DNA from: Fasciola hepatica
Taxonomy: Eukaryota; Platyhelminthes; Trematoda; Plagiorchiida; Fasciolidae
Length of the DNA: 64,000 bases
Direction: 5' to 3'
Assembly: GCA_948099385.1 (NCBI GenBank)
Contig: CANUEZ040000156.1
Span: forward strand, 2,108,001 to 2,172,000
The translations under genes were made by a program, and so were the position numbers. The notes beneath the pieces are model-generated. The model was not told the origin of the DNA. It worked only from the letters and a program-made list of their open reading frames with translations, and made no database searches. This document shows, one piece after another, positions 10,934-21,880 of the stretch (its first letter is position 1; the number at the start of each line of letters is the position of its first letter).

Positions 10934-12394
10934 TTAGTTGTAGAGCATGAAATGCAATAAAGTGCTGAGTAACTCGGAGCGAGGCGATCTGCGAGCTACT
11001 TTGTCTTTTGTATGTGGTTTCGAGCTCGAATCATCAACATTTACCTCGCTGTTTCCTGCTACGAGTGGATTAACTCTCTGATGTCTCGAACACGTTCTTC
11101 GTTTCTTCCGTTTCCTGTAATGTAACACAACTGTAGGATCTGTCCAATAGGCAAGGCTCAGTTCGGCGGTGGTGCAGTTCTCTTTTAGCATTCGTGCTAC
11201 CTTAAAACCCAATACCAGTGCAGTCGTTTTAAGCTCGTTCAGGGATACTGACTTCAGCTCAGCAATTTTTGTTTTGGCAAAGGGTACTTTGTTTCGCCGC
11301 CGGCCATGCAGTTCCACCCAGGTACCGTACACTGTCACTGGGTCGGCAAATTTCAAGCTGCTTTGGGTGACCTGCTGGTGTCCTTTGTTGAGATATTTCG
11401 AAAGCCTCCGGGCAACTTCTCCTTTTCTCAATAAGTGACTTGACGGTGGTCTCTTGGGTATAGCAACTTCATGTTGCCCACTGTGACGTCCCGTCTTTGA
11501 ATTCGCCATCGAAAGCACCGACTGATCCTTTGAGTGAACTTCGCTTTCCTGAGATGGACCGTTGGATTCAATATAGAAAGGCTGATCGTGTTCTACAGAG
11601 GCACTTCTCTCAGCAACATTTGGGCAATTTATTGATGCCGATTGTTGAAGTTCGCTCGTCTGGGGTCCGAGAAGTGTCCAGCCTAGTATCGTTCGCGTAG
11701 CGAATGGTTCTTTTCGATTGCTTATGCTCTGCACCCAGTGAGCCTCTGGTACATTGCATCCAATTAGTATATCGACGTGGGGGCTAGAAACTTCTTCGAA
11801 CTCTATGTCCCCGAGATGAGACCATCTCTTGGCGATCGATCTAACAGAGTCGACTGGTCTCATTGGCAAGCTGTCTATTGCAAAAGCTTCCGGAATTTCT
11901 ACGGTCCCCTCATCAAATAAAGACGTTAACTGCAGGGTCAGCCTCTTAGAATTGCTAACATGACCCCCTGCAATCGTGCTGATAGTGAGCGAGGTAGGCT
12001 GGCCGACTAGTTCACAGCTTTCTACAAGCTCGCGAGTAATCAGCGAGGTATCCGACCCCGTGTCCAAAAATGCATTGACCCTCCTCAGTCCTTTAGGTGT
12101 CACGATACCGACAGGTACGATGCCTAATCTTGCCGGTTTGAAATCATCATGTCCCGTTGAACAGACAATTTTGGGTTCATCTGGCTGAATAGGTCTATTG
12201 TTGAGAAGGCCATGCAGTAACGAGTGATGATTACCCAAGCATCCGTCTTGGTTGCATTTCACTCTTAAGCTGCATTCAGAGGCTCCATGAGAGTTGTTCA
12301 AACACATAAAGCATGAGCCAATCTTTTCTACTGCGCACCACCGATCGGGTACACTCATCCCATGAAAGGTCGGACAATCTAGTAACCGATGCAG
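10934..12394 (-). pseudogene. BEL A1 zinc knuckle, protease and RNase H remnant
   Basis: It continues the gag frame after a single stop. A CCHC knuckle (CFMCLNNSHGASEC) and a Cys/His cluster (CLGNHHSLLH) come first. The aspartic protease follows (NAFLDTGSDTSLITREL, about 98 residues after the Met at 12358), then the BEL-specific region (HVDILIGCNVPEAHW, TILGWTLLGP). After the start of the RT region (SVLSMANSKT...GEVARRLSKYLNKGH) the sequence jumps to RNase H (VPFAKTKIAELKSVSLNELK, AYWTDPTVVLHYRK). The roughly 400 residues of RT that should lie between are missing, without a break in frame. After HYRK the remaining 60 codons match nothing I know. Confidence 0.85.
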
Positions 12395-13459
12395 TTAGTT
12401 GCATAGCTTGCATTCAGCTGACCTATCGGGTTCTTGACTTATCATGTGCATGTTAGCCAAAGACTGGGCTTGGTTACAGTCCTTCTCCACAATTTGAGAT
12501 GTTGGTTCCCTTCGCGCCAGTCTGCAACTTTCGCGTACGATTTGTCCAAATCGACTGTTGGCGATACGGGATTGACGACCTATGAACTCCGTCAAATCGT
12601 TGAACGTAGATTCCCGCTCAAGCATATTTATTTTTTCAGCTTCCTCTGCCCATCGGCTCTGTAAATCAATAGATAGACATCGGACAATGCATTCCTGTGT
12701 GTGCACTGCATTCAGATTAGACTGGTATCCTAAGTGCTCCAGTGCTATACTGCAATTCTGCATTTTTATCACCAAACTCGACAGTGATTCAGCCTTGCCC
12801 TCAGTCCTTTTCGCCTCCAATAAAACACTATCAATTAGGCTTCTAGCCACCTTGAATGGTTGTCCAAACAAATCTTTCAGGATTCTGCGCGCCCTGATGT
12901 ACCTCATCGGTGGATCAAGCATCGCGCAGCCTTCGATAGCAATTTTGGGTCTCCCACGACAGTAATGTAATAAATACAAAAACCTTTGACCAGGATCTGC
13001 AACTTTGCACTCAACAAAATTTTCGAATTGTTTCATGAATATACAGTATTGCTCGGGGTGCCCGTCGAAGTGGGACAGCTCCACTCTCGGTAGGTCAAGA
13101 GCCAAAACCTCGGTAGTTTCAGGCTGTCTCAAGGGTTTATATTCGTCGATCACAGTGCCTTTTCGATGTTGACGTTGTGAACTACATGGACTCTTTGCTG
13201 GCTCTCTGAGACCAGTTCCTTGTGTAAGGGGCTCTGCTTCCTTTCTGGCTAACCGCAGCTCGTTTTCTAATTCTATTACTCTCATTCTACAAGTACTAAT
13301 ATCGTCAAACGCATCGCGGTTAGAGATATATGACCTGGCACTGACAGAGCTAGTGAACTTAGCATTATCTAGAGAATCAATAACACCCGAACCATCCCCA
13401 GAGACTTGCCGAGTTATTTCCTGTTGTCTCAAAAGGTCCTTGCTTCCTCGTCTGGGCAT
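12395..13459 (-). pseudogene. BEL A1 gag
   Basis: Gag forms the particle that packages element RNA. I place the start at the Met at 13459, 39 bases inside the 5' LTR boundary, because MPRRGS...TRQVSG is matched by MPRKG...TRQVSG in element B. The Met at 13525 lies inside the LTR. The protein has an arginine/glutamate-rich helical stretch (CRMRVIELENELRLARKEAE), then PRVELSHFDGHPEQYCIFMKQFENFV near residue 150, typical of BEL gag. It ends in a TAA at 12395-12397 that falls inside the first zinc knuckle (CKLCN then stop). Copy A2 has CKLCSS at the same place. The frame continues unchanged into the protease, so one point change separates this from an 842-codon gag-protease frame. Confidence 0.88.
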
Positions 13460-13497
13460 TTCCGATGGGTTTTCTTGTCCAGGTTCCACTTGAGTAC

Positions 13498-13856
13498 TGT
13501 AAGTCAAATCTTGCAAATCGAGCAACGCGTAGCCAATTCAAACGAATCCCAAAACCAGAACAAGATTGATTCGTAGCTTCTACGGTACTAAATTGAAATG
13601 CACAAAGGATACAAATATATACGAACCTCAAGTATGTGGCCAAATATGCTTCACAGTAAAACCCAAAGGTCCAAAGCCCCGTGGCTCAAGCACGACAGTC
13701 AGAAACGGTTCAAGGCCAAATTCAAATGTCTCACATGGATAAACAAACGTGAAAATGTGTGGTGTATGAGCGAGCTTTCCAAGATAATGTTAAATATAGT
13801 CAAATTCACAAAGCACGTTGAACATTTATAAGGATTTTCAGTATTCGTTCTTTACA
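13498..13856 (-). repeat. BEL A1 5' LTR
   Basis: This is the direct-repeat partner of 9760-10118, 359 bp, with 8 differences counted by eye. In element sense transcription should start here and read leftward into gag. The right neighbour is the target duplication tcagt (13857-13861) and then LINE L3 sequence. Confidence 0.93.
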
Positions 13857-13861
13857 TCAGT
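13857..13861. repeat. Target-site duplication of BEL A1, right copy (tcagt)
   Basis: It is identical to 9755-9759. LINE coding sequence resumes at once after it (HTPIISRI, the continuation of NYRPIS). Confidence 0.9.
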
Positions 13862-13937
13862 CATACACCGATTATCTCCAGAATCATGGCGAAGCTCATT
13901 ACGAATAAGATAATGGCCCACCTTTTAACTGGTATTT

Positions 13938-14900
13938 GAAACATTGGGTCCCTTTTATCCAATTCATGAGAACATGGAGAAGACATAAGTCGCGAAATGC
14001 AAGCATTTCTTTTACTCTTGTCAGCCGCGGACGTAAAACGTGTCAGTATGTATACATGGTACAGTAGGGGGGGGGTAATTGCAACAGTAAAGTAGGCACG
14101 GTCAAAAGCTCTTACAGTACGTACTTTTGGGAGAATGAAGTCTGTCGTGTTAACGCCAGGGTAAACAAACATTTTGGGCCAATCGTTTTTGTGCACAGAG
14201 TGCTGGCTGATGCACCATGATTAGAATAGCCTCACTGAACGCTAATAGTTTCGGTGTTGGATTACACAACAGTGCTTTGAAACGCTGGGTCAGGTCAACT
14301 TTGTGACCTGATGCAATCAAGTGTCTTCCAATCGAAGAAGCTGGCGGTTTCACGTCGTTGTGTGTGGCCCCAGCAGGTGGCATCATCAAGTTTGACAACC
14401 ACTTGGGTGTGTTTTCTGACACTCGTTGAGTCAAGCAACTATTTGTCCTGCCAATGTATACGTTACGGCAACTGCAACTGAACTGATAGACAATATGTGA
14501 GACATTGGGATCAGCCAGACTATTTGAGTGATTTTGAAAAAATAACCTTTTGATCGTCTGCAGCAAACGCAACTGCGCCGCTGTGTATGTGTGCCTTAGA
14601 GCTGACTTGAGATTACAATTTATTTGATTGAATAAATGATCTCCTTTAAAAGGTAAAGTGATAAAAAATTGCTTCTTTTCCACATTCATTGTTTTCGCGC
14701 GCACAAGTCTCGGCCTCTGATGTTGTCCGGTAAAGTTCTCCGGATAACCGTTAGCCAGCAGCGTTCTTTTTATGAACTCTTCTTCGTTTTGTGTTTGACC
14801 CCCTGTACATATATTCTGGGCTCTGTTGAAAAGAGTTCAGACCAATCCACGTTTGTAAGTCACTGGGGCGAAGCTGGAGAATTGTAAATAAATAAATAAA
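13938..14900 (-). mobile_element. Penelope-like element fragment in LINE L3
   Basis: This block sits between two parts of LINE L3 that belong together (MAHLLTG before it, NLLNVGQHGF after it). It contains a minus-strand GIY-YIG endonuclease frame, typical of the C-terminus of Penelope-like elements. The RT that should precede it is absent, so the copy is 5'-truncated. At the right edge there is an AAATA repeat (14884-14902), which may be a tail or the target. The exact ends are uncertain by some tens of bases, and I cannot define a target duplication. Confidence 0.7.
14150..14704 (-). pseudogene. Penelope-like GIY-YIG endonuclease C-terminus
   Basis: An open frame of 184 codons has no internal stop. 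The first codon shown is GTG and is not a true start. The GIY-YIG nuclease core is visible: HIVYQFSCSCRNVYIG near residue 72 (VYQ...VYIG in place of GIY...YIG), then RTNSCLTQRVSE. A histidine-rich segment follows (SSIGRHLIASGHKVD) and then AFSEAILIMVHQPALC, where the family has its conserved catalytic Glu. It ends LAQNVCLPW, which resembles the usual Penelope C-terminus. This nuclease nicks the target DNA during insertion. The open frame without its RT is unusual for an old fragment. Confidence 0.8.
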
Positions 14901-14902
14901 TA
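14884..14902 (+). repeat. (AAAT)n simple repeat
   Basis: The sequence aaataaataaataaataa lies exactly at the junction between the Penelope-like block and the resumed LINE L3. It could be the tail of a small plus-strand retroposon or a target microsatellite. Confidence 0.8.
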
Positions 14903-15780
14903 ACTTGCTTAATGTGGGTCAACACGGCTTTCTGGAGGACCGTTGGTGCTCCACTTGTCGAGGTGACTTCTTGAACTCAGTCACAGAGGCCGCTGACAAA
15001 GGCTTGTCCATGATTATTATCCTGCTTGATACGAAGAAGGCTTTCGACCGAGTCTCACACACTAGGCTCCTATCACAAGCCAAATCTTATGGCATCGCGG
15101 CCCCCTTCCTTGGTTGGTTAGATTCTTACTTCTCTGACCGTCATCAGTTGGTTCAGATTGATGGGTCCCTATCGAAACCCAAACCTGTCACCAGTGGTGT
15201 CATACATAGCAGAGTTTTGCGTCCACTACTCTTCCTCATTTATATAAATGATGTGTTCAGTATCGTTCGACATGGCAGTCTCCACCTCTTCGCAGACGAC
15301 ATAGAAATCTGGTATAGTTTTCATTCTGGTCGGCTAAGTACAGTTATCAGTGATATGTGGCAAGGTTTAACAGCTCTTAGTTCTTGGCGCACCAATTCAT
15401 TAATGAAATTTTCTGCTGCGAAAAGCAACATTCTTACTTTCGAATGCAGTGTCCCCCCAGGTATGTTCAGTATTGACGGTCATCCGATTTCCTTTAGCCC
15501 GTTGGTACTAGATTTAGGTTTGCAATATTCAGCCACCTTCACTTTCTCTGAACACACTACCACTCAAATTGCTAAGGCTAGAAGACTTATAGGCCTGCTC
15601 CATAGGACATTCCGCCTTCCCGGAAGCAAATTCAGCACATATAAGGCCCACGTTAGACCCATTCTGGAATACTGTTCCATAATCTACTTTAACTTGCGCC
15701 AGTGGGATAGAGCAGCTATTGAAAAGGTTCAACGGCTAATGACAAAAGAGTTAATTGGCTTTTCCACTCAACTCAATTAA
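14901..15780 (+). pseudogene. LINE L3 RT palm and thumb
   Basis: An uninterrupted frame of about 291 codons. It begins NLLNVGQHGFLEDR (the codon given as start is TTG, so the real protein ran in from upstream). Motif A is LLDTKKAFDRVSH near residue 47, motif B is SGVIHSRVLRPLLFLIYIND near residue 100 with several unusual residues (family norm [13 protein letters not shown]), and the catalytic FADD is at 15289-15300. The thumb contains DLGLQYSATFTFSE, HVRPILEYC and KVQRLMTKELIGFS. A stop at 15778 is followed by the C-terminal domain in changing frames. The central enzyme is intact in reading frame but cut off from its N-terminus by the two insertions. Confidence 0.88.
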
Positions 15781-16165
15781 AGCCGACGCTGTGAACATTT
15801 GAAACTAGATCCGCTGTGGCTTAGATGCATGAAGCTGAACCTCATATTCTTTCATGGTGTTGTTGTGAGCCGAATCATCGAATGATCACCGCTGTTCAGA
15901 AACCTGACGGACTCACAATATTCTTCAAGATAGAGAGACAACACAGTTACTGTTCCCATTTCTAGAACTGCTCTCAGATCCAACTTTTTCCTGGTTAAGT
16001 ACGCAGCTCGTTGGAACAAATTACCCCATGATATACGTTCTATAAGGCCATCTAAGAAGTTTGAGGCTCACGTAAGCAAATACCTAACAATACGAAGTAT
16101 AATTCAACTTATAGATGCGTATATAAGTGAAGAAAGGGCTTTTGAAGCTGGATCAGGTTTCTAAT
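15781..16165 (+). pseudogene. LINE L3 C-terminal domain
   Basis: Broken continuation of the RT: LRCMKLNLIFFHGVV-like sequence, AARWNKLPHDI-like sequence near 16010 and a final FEAHVSKYLT...ISEERAFEAGSGF before a stop near 16164. The same ending, in the form RAYEESVGY, closes LINE L2. Confidence 0.75.
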
Positions 16166-18589
16166 AGTTTTCTAACTCCCTTTATTGTGGACCCCATTGT
16201 CTCTCGAGCCATAGCCGCGCTTAGTTCCTCCACTCGCGTCACTCACCCACTCGTTTTGCCTCTGCTTTACATCTGACCCTACCATATGCGTTTTTAATTC
16301 TTCCTCGGCAAAATCCGACAGGCACAGTCGTTGAACTTTCTATGGAGTGCCGCACTAACATGACTCAAGCCCCAGTTGCGGCGGCTTTTTCTTTCTCTTT
16401 TTTCTCCTTTCTCCATTCTGTAACTTTCGGCTTCTTTTCTTCTACGATTTACTACAGAAGGGTTTTGTCTTCAGTTCGATAATTCTGTTCCACCTCCATC
16501 TGCTTTGCTAAATATGGCAACAAAAAATTTTCCTGTTCCTTCCATCCTACCATCTTTTTCCCATGGCCACTGCGTGGCTATTAGTAACCTGCTTCTTGAC
16601 ATTCATCTACTCACTCTTCTTCTCCCCCCTATCAGGCCTTGCCACATTACACTCTAATTTGCATACTGATACCTAGCCCGCAATTATAAATTCAGTTCAA
16701 AGATCCGTCAGGCCAACACTTACCTGGTAGACGTCACCTGATTTCGACTCACTATTATGCTTTGGGCTCAGGGTTTTGAGATAGCTCTCCACCATCAATC
16801 CGCTCCTCATACAACGCCTTATTTTTCTAAGCAACACTCACCCGCGACTGATTGAGTTGTTTCATCCGGACCTACAACCAATTTTCTACGGAAGCCATTC
16901 TCTCCCTTATTTATCAGTTTTCGGTATAGTGAATCCTATGATCTTTACTGTTCGTCGGTTCTCTCCTTCAGCGTGCGATTTTCGGCCGAAAATCGTTGGC
17001 TTATCTGTCCTAATCACCCGTTGCCACTGCACTAGCTAGCAGTCAACCCCTGCAAGGCCAGCAGTGGTACATTTCCACCAACTTCGTCGTGCCCGTGAAG
17101 TTACCCTGCATATCAAAATCGGCGGTGCTTTCACCAGATAGTTCGCATATATACTGGAACCCGTTCGACTCTGTTATTGACAAGAGCAAGCTGTTAAATG
17201 ATAGCCACAGGAATGCTGCCCCTATCTGATTTATTGCTCCATCCTGTCTTTTACTTTCACAGCTTGTGGCAGTAACACTCCCGAAGGTTATGACATCTGG
17301 TCCGTAGCGGTCTTACAATAAGGGGAAACAGCCCCACCCATCAGTCTCGGACCCAATGGGCCACGTGTAAAGAAAGGTTGGTCAAGGAGAAAAGGGAAGT
17401 CTACCCTGCGGCGTAGACTCGCTCTCACTCTCCCCTATATAAAAGACGAAAAAATACACTCCTGGCTAAGAAGGTCTTGGGCTAATGCTCTCTGCCCCCT
17501 TCATTACAGATTGATTTCTGATAACAGGCCAGACCCGACCCTGCATATGGGAAACCCAAAGCTTTTGGGCCAACCTGCAGTTTCTTTTGTCTAGACTACT
17601 GCGGGGCAACAACACGCCGTTCGAGCTCTCTACATATGTTTGCCTATCCCGCCTCATTCAGCTTCAACTCTTTTGGGTTCCCTGCAAAACCCTTGACCAG
17701 CTTGCTGATGTTTAATGCAGTAGTCGATACACTGTCTGAATAGTTACGTCATGCGGCCTCTGCTCTGAAGACACCCCGGCATTGATACACCTAAGCCTAA
17801 CAGCTACGGGCAAAGCCTCGCCTATATTGGTGGTCGGAACGGGGGTCGAAATCGTTGCACTTTTACAATTTACCATCCACAAGTTTACTTTTCTGAGTCC
17901 CCTTCGAGCCCAACACTAATAATGTTGTTCAAAGTCAGCGATGGTTTGTCTGCTACCAAATAGACTCAGTTACAAAACCAAAATTCCTACTGACACTAAT
18001 TCCCTAAATAAACTGTTATTAATTTAATGATAGGTGCTCACCTTCACTTAATTCTCTTGTCCCAGGCTATAACTCAGTGGTCTCACCGTCCTTTTTGGTG
18101 CACTCCTCCGTTAAATCGAGTCCTACCACTCAGATTACCATCCTTTAATGACCAATACTCACCGATCAGCGTATTTGCTCCCGGTATGTTAGGACCCCGT
18201 TCCACCTAGCAAGCGTGTGTATCTGATTACGCATGACCCCGCGGAAAACCAGCACATTCGCATCCATATAAAAACGCCTCACCCTGGCTTTGAGCGTTTC
18301 CTTTTCTTTTTATAATTTCTCCGCCCTCACCTACAGCCGGGTCAACAACCTGACTGCTGTTCTCCCTTTTCCCATTCCTATTTCTGACCCCACCCTCTTC
18401 CACTGTTTTAATCTGTTTTTGATCCTCATTTGGGCACCTTTACTATTCTACCAACTATCGGCCTAACCACTTTGCACTCTGGCTAACCACTCGCCTAATA
18501 TCTCCATCATCAACCAACCGCCCTAAAAAACTATCAGTCTCCGTCAGTTAATCCCCCGCAGATCCGCCCTCCGGCCGTCAAATGGCATT
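16166..18589. other. Pyrimidine-rich non-coding sequence
   Basis: About 2.4 kb with strong C and T excess on the plus strand (for example tttctttctcttttttctcctttctcc near 16390). The first part is probably the L3 3' untranslated region. No open frame longer than about 63 codons occurs, and I see no domain. Confidence 0.5.
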
Positions 18590-20190
18590 ATCTCTCTAAT
18601 TTCCGTTAAGCTGTTATTCATAACTTCCAGCTGGAACATTCTCCAGACAGTCGCATTTCTCCTGTCTTCCAGAACACACTGGTCACCTGGGTTGCCCGTC
18701 AACCAAGTCGACGTTAACTCTGGATTACCTAATGGACTAAACAATTTGATCGATCGGATTGACCATGGTTAAGCCTATATTCACACCTGATGAAGCTTTA
18801 CATGGAGCACCTTACATGGCCGACCAGTGACCACAATCCCATGGTCAGGATTACTATTAATCATGATAGTCTCCCGGACCGCCTGACGGATTCCTGACAC
18901 CACCCATCACCTCACACCCCATCAGCATCCATTTCCCGCACTCCACACAAACAGTTCAATTCACTCTGCTTGCAGTGCCGAAAATAATGACCGGAATCTG
19001 GCCCTCGCCGTTGCTTTCCGTACCTACTCACCCCATTTTGTCAGCCTAGCCCTCTTTGACTGCTACCCTCATCATAAACTACCTGCCATCAACAGCTACC
19101 AATGTCTTTGTGAAACAAAATACCAACCACTTGGTCATTCATTCTTTTATGGCTTATGCAGAAAATCTCACTTTGCACTCAACTTCCTCTGTTCCTTCGG
19201 GTCTGGCCTCTTTCGGTCACCGATTTCTCCCTTCCTTTTCACCACCGGTGCAAATCTGCTTGGTTGCATCAGCAGCGTTTGTCTCCAACAGTGTTTCGCC
19301 GACGGCTTCTTGGTGAACCTCCCAGTTCTGTGTTCGTTCATCATTCACGCTCCTTAAAAGCACTTTGCATTCCTGGTGACGGTTTCTGCCTCCAGGTGAT
19401 TTTCCGGATAGTATCAGAATTACCTAATACAGAAAGGCCAATCTGATTATCCTATTCAACCCACTTGCATTTGTATCACAGGCTCCCTCCACAATGAGTT
19501 GTCCAATGGAGGACCAAACCTCTAATTATATTGCAGGCATCTCCGGCTGCAATTTGATAACACCATGCTAACTTTATTTTTAATTTTCTTTTGGTAACAC
19601 TCAACCGGTTTCTCGATATTTATTCCTCAAACATCCAGTTGGTGCCGCGCCGTGTCTCCTTCTGCACTCCCCGACTCTTCCTTGAATCTCCATAACTCTA
19701 CCACTCTCTCTCTATCTTCATCGACTGCACACCAAATTTCGCGGATAGCCGTGATCCATTCTGGACTACCGGATCCGTCATCGACAGTTATCGGCACCCA
19801 TAAGACAAGTTGTGTATTGTTCCTGCCTCAACTCCTTGTTCATGTTGTGATGTCCGACACCAGTTGCTTTATGGGCTCTTGCAAACACTGCAGTTGTACC
19901 CTTCTTCAATATCGCTTTATCTGCATTCCTATGTCCATCCTGCTAACCACATCATCCCTGTCCCGAATTCGAAACCGATTCACAATGGCCGCTCCGACCC
20001 TCTCCGCTTTAGTTCACTTAAACACCGTCCAAGCTTGTTGTTCTGTTGCTGCCACTGTGTGAACCATGAACTTCAAAATTGTGATAACCCTACATTACTG
20101 TGAATTTCTGTGTTCTCTGATCATGCCTTGTGCATGTGTCTTGACCACGATCAAGAAATGTACCATTATTATTATTAGTATTATTACTCT
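18590..20190 (+). repeat. R1-like repeat, copy c (diverged)
   Basis: The right end (ttgaccacgatcaagaaatgtaccattattattattagtattatta) matches in layout the ends of copies b and d: a CTCGACCA-type box followed by (ATT)n. Near 18618 cataacttccagctggaacattctccagac resembles the internal part of copy a (cacagctggaaccgcctccagac). The middle is too diverged for me to align by eye, so the left limit is a guess. Confidence 0.4.
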
Positions 20191-20540
20191 ATCTGCAGAA
20201 CCTTAGTAGGCCTCTGTTTTCCTTGACTTTCATCATTCCCGTTCATAATGCTTCCTTGGCACTGCGTTAACGATTTTTCGATATCCCCATCCCGCACCAC
20301 TGCCCATTTCGGATTATAAACTGGTTCGAAGGTGCCGCGCAAACCATCATGGGAATGGCTCATTCAAACTGTTGCTGGCTGTGTTTTTCCGTCGCTGATA
20401 CCCTAGACTTTTATACTTAGAATTTGTGAATATTTCATCTTATTGAGTAGCGTGTTACACCATGATCATGTGCTATCACGTGCTTCTCGACCATGGTCGG
20501 GAAATATACCAATATCATTATTATTATTATCTGGTATTTT
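20191..20540 (+). repeat. R1 repeat, copy d (5'-truncated)
   Basis: About 350 bp aligning with 43190-43472 of copy b: gaacct.agtaggcct.t.ttttcc, catcattcccgttcataa, ggtgccgcgcaaaccat, cattcaaactgttgctg and a final gcttctcgaccatggtcgggaaata before (ATT)n. It starts directly after the (ATT)n tail of copy c. Confidence 0.7.
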
Positions 20541-20559
20541 CCCTAATGTGCTGGTGCAA

Positions 20560-21222
20560 CGCATTGGCATGCAACCATTCTAAGTAGACTTTCTCCTTCG
20601 ATTCCGGGGCGCAGACTTCAACGGTCCAGGCATTGTGCGGAAGGTTGAGGTCACCTAATATGAGGGTCTTGTGTGCGTCTTCAACTAGTTCACTCATGGT
20701 CCGCAGTAAACAGATATCCTAGTCGCAGTTTGTACTTGGTGCGGTGGGGAATCAGACAGTGTTAATCCTTCTACCTGGAAGGATGATAATAACTGAGCAC
20801 AGTCGGACTTTACAAGTGCACATCTTGGTCTGATACCCAAGACGGTTTGTACCTGGCCTAATGAGGGCGGCTACCACTCCTTCAAGGCGGTCGTGTTCTC
20901 TATCTTGTCCATAGATTTCAAAACCTTTGCTTACTAGCCCTGGCACAGGGTCTTCTTTAGAAAGCCTTGTTTCCGTAACGGAAACTATTGACTCCTTGTG
21001 GTCCCTAGCTGCCTTGGCGAGTTCCATCCATTTGTTTCTAATAGTGCGAGCTACAGTAAATAACACTGCCACATTTATCCCATCGCTTAGGTGTCTCTTA
21101 TTGTTTACCCCTGCTTGGTTCTCGGACATAAAGCCAGGGACGATGGCAAATGTTTTGCATCGGTCGGCCCCACCGGTGTGCCTGTCGCCGGCTAATTTTC
21201 TAGGATTTTCGACGACTCCCAA
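20560..21222 (-). pseudogene. LINE L4 apurinic endonuclease
   Basis: The first 156 codons (21222-20752) contain VLFTVARTIRNKWMELA, where the family has a catalytic Asn (LFTNARS) and this copy has Val. IVSVTETRLSKEDPVP follows, with the catalytic Glu, then GFEIYGQDREHDRLEGV. After stops near 20750 the frame resumes with KTLILGDLNLPHNAWT, the GDxNxP catalytic motif of exonuclease III-type nucleases. The enzyme nicks the target to prime reverse transcription. The missing Asn and the stops make this copy inactive. Confidence 0.8.
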
Positions 21223-21265
21223 TCCATCTCTTTAGGAGTTGCCTTAACATCCAAATCGACAAGGG

Positions 21266-21880
21266 TCACTCTGTCCTCCACCTTGGGACAGTACTGCCAA
21301 TTTCCATCTCCAACACGTTTTCAATTAAAACTATTTTCGACCCCGCATGCGGCTTCTTGAATGCTGTCTGGACTGGGGCCCAAGAGCCGAGTACGGCATT
21401 CTGCTGCTCTTGGTGGTTTCTGACCAGTGCCCTGGCGGGTCTAGCCAGGTTACCCCTCAGTGTTAGACCACCGGGCCTTCTCTGCACTAGTCTGGCGCAA
21501 TATGGTATCTACCATGGGTGGTGTGAGCCAATAATGCTGCCCTCGCCAGCAGTCTATCTGGGGTGGTCTCGCCTCCCAACCCTACTAGTGTTTGCCTTCT
21601 TTCTTAAGTGGTGACCTCCATGTCCCTAATCTGTGCACCCTTCTTAGAGCAGTAGGGTGTGAAACACCCGCAACTTGCGGTATTTCACAGACCCTCCTCC
21701 TGTCTTTGTCTCGCCTAGCCCGCGATTGTCCTATGAGAGGTTCTTTCTCACTTAAGATGTGCAACCTGCCGTCTCAGATCCTGCTCATCGACAAGATCTG
21801 CCTTTTCAGGTCCTTCACTTTGTTTTCTAACACCAGGAGAGCAAGGTCGTCCGCCCTAGATGGCCCATCCTTCGCTACAT
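21266..21880 (-). pseudogene. LINE L4 ORF1 remnant
   Basis: The recognisable part is a short coiled-coil-like stretch near 21850-21780 (ALLVLENKVKDLKRQILSM), followed by a basic region with stops and frameshifts, and a 73-codon open segment at 21487-21266 rich in Arg, Pro and Asn. ORF1 of CR1-like LINEs encodes an RNA-binding protein with a coiled coil. The position directly upstream of the endonuclease supports the call. I cannot see a zinc finger. Confidence 0.5.

Larger units (their letters stand above)
9760..13856 (-). mobile_element. BEL/Pao element A1, internally deleted (non-autonomous)
   Basis: This minus-strand LTR retrotransposon of 4097 bp has 359-bp LTRs and a perfect tcagt target duplication. 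From 5' to 3' it contains gag, CCHC zinc knuckles, an aspartic protease with its BEL-specific C-terminal region, the very start of the RT region, and then directly an RNase H remnant, followed by about 0.8 kb of non-coding sequence. The RT core with its YVDD and the whole integrase are absent; its internal part is about 2.45 kb shorter than that of element B. LTR copies differ at 8 positions by eye. It inserted in LINE L3. Confidence 0.93.
9155..16165 (+). mobile_element. LINE copy L3, split by a BEL element and a Penelope-like fragment
   Basis: Three pieces on the plus strand belong to one LINE of the L2 family: about 9155-9759 (RT fingers ending NYRPIS), 13862-13937 (HTPIISRIMAKL...MAHLLTG) and 14901-16165 (NLLNVGQHGFLED through FADD to the C-terminal end RAFEAGSGF near 16163). 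Taking out the BEL element and one target duplication restores a continuous reading across the NYRPIS/HTP junction. That shows the BEL insertion came later. The LINE is 5'-truncated: the frame starts within the linker before the RT. Confidence 0.9.
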
